From Acidobacteriota bacterium (GTDB lineage Bacteria; Acidobacteriota; Terriglobia; UBA7540): DNA of 6,987 nt. Location: positions 1 to 6,987 of the forward strand of contig JAJYJL010000428.1 in NCBI GenBank assembly GCA_021789565.1, given 5' to 3'. Under the pieces are notes generated by a model. That model had not been told where the DNA came from. It did not search any database and worked only from the letters and a program-made list of their open reading frames with translations. Positions 1 to 5,552 of this stretch are shown here, piece by piece; position 1 is the stretch's first letter, and each line of letters opens with the position of its first letter. The position numbers and the translations under genes are program-made.

Positions 1-182
1 ATGTGGAGCATACCGGCCGTATCGGCCAGCCACATTTCCGGGTCTCGATCAATATCCTCAAGAATCTTGAGCAGCCGGGGGGTTACTTCTTCTCGCCGTG
101 CGATGGCCTCCGCAACCAGGCCTTCGGGGAACGAACCGTCGGGCTCGCCATCCAGTCGCGCAAGAAGCTCTTTAATCTCCAT
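1..182 (-). CDS. DUF1186-type protein, N-terminal 60 residues (runs off the window)
   Basis: The minus strand is open from an ATG at 182-180 to base 1 with no stop. It reads MEIKELLARLDGEPDG, then FPEGLVAEAIARREEVTPRL, then LLKILEDIDRDPEMW. A short 'dg.fP..al..Ai.rreE.tP.Ll.iLe' helical repeat of this kind is, from memory, the start of DUF1186 family proteins, which are often linked to SEC-C metal-binding tails; their biochemical function is not known to me. Codon pattern and acidic, amphipathic composition support real coding, and the plus-strand open frames here are shadows. No convincing Shine-Dalgarno sequence precedes the ATG: the upstream bases are AT-rich (ATGTTACTCTTTCAAATGAC). The start is therefore less certain than the frame. 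The rest of the gene lies left of the window. The 156-base gap to the upstream membrane-protein gene contains a hairpin, so it may have its own promoter. Confidence 0.7.
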   Translation of the reverse strand, partial: MEIKELLARLDGEPDGSFPEGLVAEAIARREEVTPRLLKILEDIDRDPEMWLADTAGMLH

Positions 183-250
183 GTCATTTGAAAGAGTAAC
201 ATATGGAAGGAATCTATAAATCCCTGGCTGACGCCAAGGACTGAGAGGAA

Positions 251-278
251 GGCGGCCAGCAGGCCAGTGCTAGCCGCC
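251..278 (-). terminator. Stable hairpin downstream of the small membrane-protein gene
   Basis: GGCGGC (251-256) pairs with GCCGCC (273-278). After one mismatch AGCA (258-261) pairs with TGCT (268-271), closing a 6-base loop. It lies 60 bases past the stop at 339 and before the DUF1186 start. On the minus strand it is followed by TTCCTCTC, which is pyrimidine-rich but not a clean U run, so it is only a possible intrinsic terminator or mRNA-stabilising hairpin. Confidence 0.35.
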
Positions 279-338
279 AGAACATGGGTTCAGCGGACGG
301 ATACGTTTGAGCGGCGATCCCGCCCTCCCCCACAGCAA

Positions 339-521
339 TTAGTCCTCGATGACCTTGGGCATTTGTTTGTCTTTGCGCGTCGCACCACAACGGATCCCAA
401 CTCGGAGACCTCTAAGCCGCCTCTTCAACTTAGGCCAGATCGCGTCAGAGAAGTAAACAAGACCCTCCGCAAAGAGCAAAGCGGCCACAAGCCCCAGAGC
501 AAGACGGAAATTAATGTGCAT
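339..521 (-). CDS. Small single-pass membrane protein, 60 aa
   Basis: The ATG at 521-519 is chosen because AGGAG at 533-529 stands 7 bases before it. A longer in-frame reading to 611 adds a Pro/Arg/Ser-rich stretch with no ribosome site. Residues about 5-25 (RLALGLVAALLFAEGLVYF) form one hydrophobic segment. A strongly basic stretch follows (KLKRRLRGLR, about residues 36-45), then a charged tail ending KDKQMPKVIED. By the positive-inside rule the basic tail would be cytoplasmic. The 'LALGLV...EGL.YF' pattern faintly recalls DUF2065-type small membrane proteins, but the match is too short to assign. It lies 177 bases after the nuclease stop, and the left arm of the inverted repeat at 564-700 is just upstream. 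Function unknown; a short ORF with a good ribosome site and one membrane helix is probably a real gene. Confidence 0.55.
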   Translation of the reverse strand: MHINFRLALGLVAALLFAEGLVYFSDAIWPKLKRRLRGLRVGIRCGATRKDKQMPKVIED

Positions 522-563
522 TTTCTTTCTCCTCTCATTATGTAAGTTGAAAAACGAACGTGG

Positions 564-700
564 AGTCCTCGCCCGCGCTGTGGGAATGCTGGCTCGTTGG
601 GAAACCGCCATCCAGGCCCGGCGGAAAAAGCCGGAAAGCCCGCTTTAAATGTTCCCGGGTTTCCCCCAGGACCCCGATCCCACAGCGCTCAGGCGGGACT
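564..700. repeat. Nested inverted repeat element, about 137 bp
   Basis: The outer arms are 564-585 and 678-700. They share AGTCC/GGACT at the tips, CGCC/GGCG in the middle and a perfect 11-bp GCGCTGTGGGA/TCCCACAGCGC at the inner end, with only small mismatches and indels. Inside, GGGAAACC (599-606) pairs with GGTTTCCC (658-665), and CCGGC (618-622) pairs with GCCGG (630-634); CCGCC (605-609) could alternatively pair with GGCGG (620-624). The whole can fold into one long nested stem. The right arm ends at the nuclease stop codon (701-699). No U run follows on either strand and no clear target duplication flanks it. It could be a MITE or REP-like element, a recombination site or a structured RNA. 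Confidence 0.6.
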
Positions 701-1571
701 ACTTCCTATTGCTAAAGTCCCACAGGCCGATAATCCCCTCGGGATCGAAACAAGCTTCTTCCTCCTCAGGCCCGCGGTCCTTCCAATATTGGTCCATGGC
801 CGCCCACATACGTTCAGCTTCGCGCAGGCCGTAGTCCTTCTTCATCTTTTCAGCCGATTCGCCTATCTGCGCCAGGTTGGCCATCCGGGCCAGGAGTTCA
901 CAATCCTTGCACCCCTCCCGCCCTTTCGGAGGAGTCCGGCGGCTCAGCAGCTTCCGGGTTTTCACAAGGAGAGGCGGAACGACGTTTTCAGGGTCGATGT
1001 CCAGCACCATCGGAACCCCGTAGAAATGGGCGTCCAGGCCGTCTTTGGTCACCAGGTCAAGAAGTTCATCCACGGCATACTCGGTCCGGATCTGAAAATA
1101 GAGAAGCCCTCCTTTGCTCACCTTGTAGGCTTCCTCGTGATGCGCGAGAAGATAGGCGTAAGCGTTAACCTGGGCTTGATATTTCGGAAGTAGGACATCT
1201 TTCCCTTCTCTGTGACGGGCCGTTTTGTAATCGATCACGGCCAGAGAACCGTCCGGAAGAACCACCACTTCATCAGGGGCTCCCCGGAGTTCGATCCCGC
1301 TCTCCGAATCGACGTAAACGAGCTTCCCGGTCTCGATGTAGCCTTTGGCATCCGAAAAGTCTCCAAACCATTTCGGAGGTTTCCCGTACTGGTCAAAGTA
1401 CCGGTGGACGGCCGCTTTCTGGAGATGATCGAGGTACTGAAGGATGCCCGGGAAAGGGCGCTGGAAAGCAAAACGGTGAGACATCTTCAGCATAATCCAG
1501 GCACACCGCTCACAGTAGTCCTGGAGCTGAAAAAGCCCGAGGTTGGACGCGGAAATACGAAATTCATTCAT
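699..1571 (-). CDS. RecB/Cas4-like PD-(D/E)XK nuclease with two Cys pairs, 290 aa
   Basis: Predicted DNA exonuclease or nickase of the RecB C-terminal/Cas4 branch of the PD-(D/E)XK superfamily. Visible motifs, counted from the chosen Met: the family entry pattern 'ISASNLGLF' with C20 and C23; a motif I-type His in AAVHRYF (H56); the metal-binding Asp in RGAPDEV (D100); the (D/E)xK core in VIDYKTA (D114, K116); the QxxxY helix in QVNAY (Q134, Y138); and GCKDCELL with C221 and C224. In Cas4, AddB and related enzymes, N-terminal and C-terminal Cys flank the nuclease core and hold a 4Fe-4S cluster. The 2+2 arrangement here could hold Fe-S or zinc. The Met at 1571 is used because AAAGGA stands 9 bases upstream; an in-frame TTG at 1634 adds 21 residues but lacks a ribosome site. 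It is last in the recombinase module, 193 bases after the XerC-like stop. No cas1 or cas2 and no CRISPR repeat is present, so a CRISPR role is not supported. Resection during integration or excision is inference. Confidence 0.85.
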   Translation of the reverse strand: MNEFRISASNLGLFQLQDYCERCAWIMLKMSHRFAFQRPFPGILQYLDHLQKAAVHRYFDQYGKPPKWFGDFSDAKGYIETGKLVYVDSESGIELRGAPDEVVVLPDGSLAVIDYKTARHREGKDVLLPKYQAQVNAYAYLLAHHEEAYKVSKGGLLYFQIRTEYAVDELLDLVTKDGLDAHFYGVPMVLDIDPENVVPPLLVKTRKLLSRRTPPKGREGCKDCELLARMANLAQIGESAEKMKKDYGLREAERMWAAMDQYWKDRGPEEEEACFDPEGIIGLWDFSNRK

Positions 1572-1678
1572 AGTGGAAGTTCCTTTCTTGGTTTGAAATG
1601 GTGAACCTCGGCGGGTTTCGAGTTCGCTCCTCAATCTGGAAAGGGGCGAAAAGTCTTTCTGGAAAATTGGAGAAACAG

Positions 1679-1717
1679 GGTCTCTAGGTTCTTATCGCTA
1701 AGCATTCGAGAGAGTCC
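1679..1717. repeat. Nested imperfect inverted repeat downstream of the XerC-like gene
   Basis: CTTA (1691-1694) and TAAG (1699-1702) flank a TCGC centre. After near-symmetric spacers, TCTCT (1681-1685) mirrors AGAGA (1709-1713), with GG and CC further out. It starts 48 bases past the recombinase stop, in the 193-base gap before the nuclease gene. Attachment sites often sit beside integrase genes, so a recombinase-binding or regulatory site is possible. The arms are short and this could be chance. Confidence 0.35.
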
Positions 1718-1726
1718 GTCGGGGCC

Positions 1727-1748
1727 AGGGTGGCGGAAATAACACCCT
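1727..1748 (-). terminator. Weak hairpin after the XerC-like recombinase gene
   Basis: AGGGTG (1727-1732) pairs with CACCCT (1743-1748) around a 10-base loop, starting 17 bases past the recombinase stop. No U run follows it on the minus strand, so it may attenuate or protect the transcript rather than terminate it. Only six pairs support it. Confidence 0.25.
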
Positions 1749-1764
1749 CTTCCGGCTTGGGGAC

Positions 1765-2679
1765 CTACGCTTCTTTTCCCCCGATCAGTTCCATGGCGGC
1801 AAAGTACTCCTGGCTGAGCTTACTCTCATCAAGCCGGAAATATTGCTGAGTGACCGCGAAATTCTCATGACCCATCAGTTCCTGCAGGACAAGACTTGGG
1901 ATTCCCGCGTTCGCCAGGCGCGTTGCAAAGACGTGCCGAAGGGCATGGATTCGGAGCCGGCTGAGGCCCAGGTGCCCACACCAGTAATGGAGCCTCTCCT
2001 GAATCGAGCGCTTGCTCATCCTCTTTCCGCGCCTCGAAACGAAAAGGGCGTCAATCCCGTCTTTCCCCCGGGAGACCAGATAGCTGGCAACCAGTTTTAT
2101 CGTGGACAGATCCACCAGGAAGATGCGCTCTTTCCGCCCCTTCCCCACCACGCGACCCATGCCCAGTGCTGTCAGCTTTCCATCGCGAAAGGATTCCTGA
2201 ACCTGGATCGAGTCACGGTTGAGCATCTGAAGCTCCGTCAGGCGCAATCCCGAAGCCACGAACAATGAGAACAACGCCTTGTCCCGCAGGACATCAATGC
2301 CTTCCAAAAGCTGCTCGATGGCCTTCTCAGGAACCACCTCCGGCAGCCGCCGCGACCGGCGCTTCTGAGAGATCATCCGCACCGGGTTCCCGATCTTCCC
2401 GTTAGAAGAGCCCCGCAGAAACTCATAGAAGCTGGACACGGAAGCAAGCCGGCGGCGGATGGAAGCATCCGCCAGACCCGCAGTTCCGGTCTTATAGTTG
2501 TGCCGCCCGGCCAGGTATTCAGCGAATTGGTCAAGCGTCTGCGGTTTGACCTGCGTAACTCGCAGCGACTTTCCTTTCAGAAACGTCTCGAACAATCTCA
2601 GGTCGGTTTCATAGGCTTTGAGGGTTTCGGAACTGTATTTCCGGACCCGCAGATGCGATAAGAATGGTTTGATATTCAT
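1765..2679 (-). CDS. XerC/XerD-like tyrosine recombinase, 304 aa
   Basis: Site-specific recombinase that would cut and rejoin DNA through a covalent 3'-phosphotyrosine intermediate. Residues about 1-90 form the SAM-like core-binding domain (FLSHLRVRKYSSETLKAYE, then RRLASVSSFYEFL). Residues about 110-300 form the catalytic domain with a complete active site: R146 in SGLRLTEL, K180 in VVGKGRKER, H245 and R248 in HALRHVF, H271 in LMGHEN and the nucleophile Y280 in QQYFRL. Length and motif spacing match XerC/XerD and stand-alone integrases. A stretch after R146 (about QESFRDGKLTALGMG) is longer than in XerD. The start is set by AGGAG 9 bases before ATG. It lies 89 bases after the larger recombinase gene, with a TGTAA-N6-TTACA palindrome in the gap. 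The second recombinase and Xis-like gene nearby argue for a mobile-element recombinase rather than the housekeeping dif resolvase, though that is not excluded. Confidence 0.92.
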   Translation of the reverse strand: MNIKPFLSHLRVRKYSSETLKAYETDLRLFETFLKGKSLRVTQVKPQTLDQFAEYLAGRHNYKTGTAGLADASIRRRLASVSSFYEFLRGSSNGKIGNPVRMISQKRRSRRLPEVVPEKAIEQLLEGIDVLRDKALFSLFVASGLRLTELQMLNRDSIQVQESFRDGKLTALGMGRVVGKGRKERIFLVDLSTIKLVASYLVSRGKDGIDALFVSRRGKRMSKRSIQERLHYWCGHLGLSRLRIHALRHVFATRLANAGIPSLVLQELMGHENFAVTQQYFRLDESKLSQEYFAAMELIGGKEA

Positions 2680-2732
2680 GTTTCTAATCTCCTGAAAAAT
2701 AAAGGGAGTTGTATCGGCTTTCTGTTATTGCT

Positions 2733-2748
2733 TGTAACACCGTTTACA
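2733..2748. repeat. TGTAA-N6-TTACA palindrome between the two recombinase genes
   Basis: TGTAA (2733-2737) and TTACA (2744-2748) are perfect inverted arms around the 6-base centre CACCGT. A TAA-6 bp-TTA core is the geometry of Xer dif sites, where two half-sites flank a 6-bp overlap region. The outer half-site bases do not clearly match dif consensus. The site lies upstream of the XerC-like start, so an operator is equally possible. An orphan AGGAGG (2761-2756 on the minus strand) lies beside it with no usable ORF. Confidence 0.35.
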
Positions 2749-2768
2749 GGTAGTTCCTCCTAACCCCC

Positions 2769-4205
2769 TCAGGAACCAGGCGTTGCCGTTCCTTGCTCCC
2801 TTTTCTGCCCAAATTCCTCCAGCGAAAACACACGGGAGACACTGCCTTCCCTAGTTCTTTTCCTAACCTCTTTCATCGCCTCCTCATACGAAGCCTGAAC
2901 GGTTTCAGGCTCAATTTTCACGTAACTCTGCATGCCATCCCAGGATCTCCACCCGCCCAGCGCCATCAGGGTGGCGACATCGACGCCATGATTCGCCAAC
3001 CGCGAAGTCATTGAATGCCTGAGCCGGTGGTACTTGAAGTTTTTGAAGACCTCGTCGTAATTCGCAGCCTTCTTGGTACGAAAGCCGTCGAAGATCACTC
3101 TGAGATGCCACCACAGGGCTGAGGATTTCATCGGGTCACCCAAGCTGTTATGGAACAGGTAATCGTGCCCGCAGGAAGGGTCCCTTTCGCGCAGCCATTC
3201 TTCCAGGTAACGCCGGGTCTTGTCATGATAAGGTACCCACCGCTCTTGCATGGTCTTGTTCGGAAGCCTTACGAAGACCCGTTGCGCCTTCCGGTCCACA
3301 TCCGTGAGGCGGAGGTTGCTGGTTTCCCCGATCCGCAGGCCTGCCTCCTCGCCGATTGCCACCGCCAGCTTTGCCAGAGCGTCCCCACGTTTCTCGAGGA
3401 TCCTCCAGATCGTATCCAGCCGCTCTTCGGCATAAGGGCGCGGAAGGCGCCGCTCCCTGACCTGATGGTGGAGTGTGCCGATAACCGGGTTAGGACCTTT
3501 CAGATAGCCTTGATGGATCAGCCAGGACATAAAGGTTGAGATATAACTCAGCGTCCACTGCCGCCGCAGCACTTCGGACGTGTCTCCGTTCCCGCTGGCC
3601 AGGTAAGCCGTAATTGTCCGGGGCGTCACCGACTTTAGTGACCGGATCTGTCTGGAGCGCAGGAATTCAAAGAACATCAGCAGCGAGGAACGGACCGTCG
3701 CGCGTCCTCCCGGACGATAATGCGCCCGGGCAAAACTGTCGAAGTACTCATTCAGGATCTTTCCGAAGTGGCCGCTTTTGCGACGGCTAACCTGGAGGGA
3801 GCGATAGGCCGCCCCGTGCTGCGGGCAGCAGAAACGGTGCTTTGTTTTCCCCCAAGGTTTCCGGAAAACAGGAGTGTTACACCCGGGATATTCGCAAACG
3901 GCGTTGGGTTCCCGCGTGGTCTTAAAAAACAAGCTTTCGCAGAATTGGCTGCAAAAGTAATGCTTCCGCCGGCGACTGTACCATCCGGCTGGTATGAAGT
4001 TCGGGCAGCCCGGAGCATCGCATTTGATCTCCCCGGGCCCCACTTCGCGCATATCGTATTTCCCGGCATAGCCAAGCCTCCGGCACTCTTCCTTGCTGCA
4101 CACAAAGATGTGCTTCTTTTTCGAGCAGGTAATCGCCGGCAGGGGATCACCGCAGACCTGACACTTTTTCTCACCTGCCTGGAATGTTTGAAGATGGTTG
4201 TACAT
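2769..4205 (-). CDS. Tyrosine recombinase with three N-terminal Cys-rich (zinc-finger-like) modules, 478 aa
   Basis: Residues about 15-41, 62-89 and 104-130 are three successive modules of one plan: CxxC or Cx4C, a 16-18 residue spacer rich in Lys and Arg, then K-H-x-F-C-x3-C/H. They read C15/C18 with HIFVCSKEEC (C36/C41), C62/C67 with KHYFCSQFC (C85/C89), and C104/C109 with HRFCCPQH (C126 or C127/H130). Zinc binding is inferred from the ligand pattern. Residues about 145-235 are a SAM-like core-binding domain (ILNEYFDSFARAHYRPGG). Residues about 255-445 are the catalytic domain: R291 in GLRIGET, K317 in LPNKTMQERWVPY, H393 and R396 in YHRLRHSMT, W419 in LGGWRSW and Y428 in QSYVKI. Trp stands exactly where the XerC-like neighbour has its second His. 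AGGAG lies 8 bases before ATG, and the start overlaps the HTH gene by 35 bases, suggesting translational coupling. A Ser/Gly/Arg-rich tail of about 30 residues follows the catalytic domain. Confidence 0.9.
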   Translation of the reverse strand: MYNHLQTFQAGEKKCQVCGDPLPAITCSKKKHIFVCSKEECRRLGYAGKYDMREVGPGEIKCDAPGCPNFIPAGWYSRRRKHYFCSQFCESLFFKTTREPNAVCEYPGCNTPVFRKPWGKTKHRFCCPQHGAAYRSLQVSRRKSGHFGKILNEYFDSFARAHYRPGGRATVRSSLLMFFEFLRSRQIRSLKSVTPRTITAYLASGNGDTSEVLRRQWTLSYISTFMSWLIHQGYLKGPNPVIGTLHHQVRERRLPRPYAEERLDTIWRILEKRGDALAKLAVAIGEEAGLRIGETSNLRLTDVDRKAQRVFVRLPNKTMQERWVPYHDKTRRYLEEWLRERDPSCGHDYLFHNSLGDPMKSSALWWHLRVIFDGFRTKKAANYDEVFKNFKYHRLRHSMTSRLANHGVDVATLMALGGWRSWDGMQSYVKIEPETVQASYEEAMKEVRKRTREGSVSRVFSLEEFGQKREQGTATPGS

Positions 4206-4404
4206 GATTTCGTCTCCTGTTTTGAACTCGTTTGTAAAACGTCACCAGGCGGTCGACATCCCGCTGGTCAAGCCGTTTCTTTCCAGAAATCTGAATCTCC
4301 TGAAGCTGGCGGGTATCCACCAGCCATTGAACCTCGTCCAAGGTCAGGCCCAGCATCTCGGCGGCCTCGCTGTACATGAGCAAACGCCTTTTCTTTTGCG
4401 CCAT
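4171..4404 (-). CDS. Excisionase-like MerR/HTH_17 DNA-binding protein, 77 aa
   Basis: Small basic protein with a winged helix-turn-helix of the 'excisionase family DNA-binding domain' type. Residues 11-20 (YSEAAEMLGL) form the first helix, 21-34 (TLDEVQWLVDTRQL) the recognition helix, 36-46 the wing (EIQISGKKRLD), and 48-60 a closing helix (RDVDRLVTFYKRV), followed by a basic RRR tail. In this family 'eAAe.LG.s...v..l...g.l' with a 'g..r.....dv..fl' wing is typical of Xis/RDF proteins and of small activators. AGGAG at 4418-4414 is 9 bases before the ATG used; a GTG directly before it (4407) would add one residue. It is first in the module and its 3' end overlaps the large recombinase gene, which fits a recombination directionality factor made in step with its integrase. 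A repressor or activator of the operon is the alternative. Confidence 0.8.
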   Translation of the reverse strand: MAQKKRRLLMYSEAAEMLGLTLDEVQWLVDTRQLQEIQISGKKRLDQRDVDRLVTFYKRVQNRRRNHVQPSSNIPGR

Positions 4405-4413
4405 CACTTAACG

Positions 4414-4418
4414 CTCCT
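4414..4418 (-). promoter_or_regulatory. Ribosome binding site AGGAG for the HTH gene
   Basis: AGGAG lies 9 bases before the ATG at 4404 and 6 before the GTG at 4407. The 8-9 base spacing of the neighbouring genes favours ATG. An in-frame TAA (4410-4408) sits directly before the GTG, so the protein cannot extend further upstream in this frame. Confidence 0.6.
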
Positions 4419-4498
4419 GATACACGTAGTCTCTGAGCAGACGTCCAGGGTTTCTTCGCATCCACCGGAAAACCTTATGTCTCTGCCCAATCCTGATT

Positions 4499-4527
4499 AG
4501 TATAGGAAGCTGATGCGAAAAGCTCAG
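4499..4527 (-). promoter_or_regulatory. Weak candidate promoter for the recombinase module
   Basis: On the minus strand TATACT (4504-4499) resembles a -10 box, and CTGAGC (4527-4522) stands 17 bases upstream with only three matches to TTGACA. It would give a leader of roughly 85-90 bases before the HTH start. No better candidate was seen in 4410-4700. It is a pattern match only, and Acidobacteriota promoters may differ from the consensus. Confidence 0.2.
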
Positions 4528-4591
4528 AACCATGGAGGAATTGATCAAAAAATTGAGGGAGGAAAGAACTCCGGACCCGCCCGGGCCACCT

Positions 4592-4631
4592 TGCAAGAGA
4601 TACCAATGGGGTAAGCCTTAACTCTCTTGCA
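4592..4631. repeat. 9-bp perfect inverted repeat upstream of the recombinase module
   Basis: TGCAAGAGA (4592-4600) and TCTCTTGCA (4623-4631) are exact inverted copies separated by 22 bases. A further TACC/GGTA pair (4601-4604, 4610-4613) lies inside. It is not followed by a U run on either strand, so it is unlikely to be a terminator. Its place about 190 bases upstream of the HTH start fits an operator for the HTH protein or a recombinase core or arm site. Confidence 0.4.
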
Positions 4632-5552
4632 CCTAAATGAGGCACAATCACGGGATCATCAACCAAAGAGCTTAAATGGGAGATGCAAGCGCTTTGACCA
4701 GTACCGTATGTGCGCTAGCCGGCATCTTCCCAACTGAACGGGCATTAGCAACGAGTTTCGTCCGAACCGGTTCTGAATGCCTTGGAGTTCACTTCCTGTC
4801 TCGTACGGCGCGAGCGCCAAAGGATACTATATACCCGCCCGAAAACAGTGTGTCAGCGGAGGTAGCTAAACACAGATATCAAGGGAAGTCGATGGGGGGT
4901 GCTAACAACCAAGCCATGGCCACCGGTTTCTAAGGGCCAGTCGTGAATACTGCCAGGCTGGGTTCTGAAGAAAGGCCGAAAAACCTGCCACCTTTCGAAA
5001 GCATAGAGTGGCTCAAGAAAAGCAGAAGCTCCTCGCGCTGCCGAAATTCGGGCCTCTTCCGGAAAAACGGTCGACGTTTACCTTGCCGATATTGGAGTCC
5101 TTGCAGGGACGCATTCCCGGTTAGGCCTCGAGTACCCAAGCCTTTTTGGCTCTGACTCCTGGGTTCGAATTCATCGCCACCAGGAAGTGAGTGAGGCGTT
5201 TGACATTGACGCCATGGCTCAGTTTTCTGATATGTAATTACAGTATCGAGTCTTCTTGAAGACTTACCGGCATGGCCAGTTCGCTTGGCGGCCCGGTACC
5301 GTGTTGCGGAAACCTCTGTCACAATCGCAAATCATGGTCTTCACAACTGCGGTTTTCCCCAGGCTGGATCAATTACCGCTTGATCAATCGATTCTCAGCC
5401 GCAATTTTTCTTTTCACGAGATTCCGGCTGAGTTCGATCTCGACACGTTACAAATCAGGCACAGGAGCGATGCCTTCGGCCATTCCGGCACCGAGACGGA
5501 CAAGAGTTTTGCAACGCCGTTGGACCGGCTGCGTGAATCTAACGCTGAAGCT
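4632..5552. other. About 0.9 kb without a recognisable gene
   Basis: Both strands have open frames of 60-130 codons here, but none carries a ribosome site, a recognisable domain or a convincing codon pattern. The plus-strand frame at 4676-4933 and the minus-strand frame at 5322-4930 are rich in Ser, Arg and Gly and look like random readings. A tRNA-3'-end-like string lies at 5156-5182. The part nearest 5552 may contain degraded upstream sequence of the transposase fragment; for example, another plus frame reads 'NLTLKLAVA' just before it. The region reads as degenerate intergenic DNA. Confidence 0.5.

Noticed and set aside
537..542. CATAAT as -10 box for the small membrane-protein gene
   Set aside because: It lies so close to the start that the transcript would lose or barely include the ribosome site, and no -35 box is at 16-18 bases.
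597..1193. 198-codon plus-strand open frame opposite the nuclease gene
   Set aside because: It is antisense to a gene with clear catalytic motifs, is rich in Pro, Phe and His as antisense frames are, and has no ribosome site or domain.
699..1571. CRISPR-associated Cas4 assignment
   Set aside because: No Cas1, Cas2 or effector gene and no spaced direct repeats are present in the window; the nuclease is only Cas4/RecB-like by family.
3720..4379. 219-codon plus-strand open frame opposite the large recombinase
   Set aside because: It is antisense to the Cys modules of the recombinase and has no recognisable domain or start signal.
4408..4596. 62-codon minus-strand frame ending directly before the HTH gene
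   Set aside because: It needs a TTG start, has no ribosome site and no domain. The TAA-GTG junction is noted only as the upstream limit of the HTH gene.
5060..5082. Palindrome around GTCGAC with AAACG/CGTTT arms
   Set aside because: Short arms around a common 6-base palindrome in sequence without genes; no second copy seen and nothing to link it to.
5200..5234. TTGACA at 5200-5205 with a possible GATATG -10 box
   Set aside because: The spacing is 23 bases, far from 17, and no gene follows with a ribosome site.
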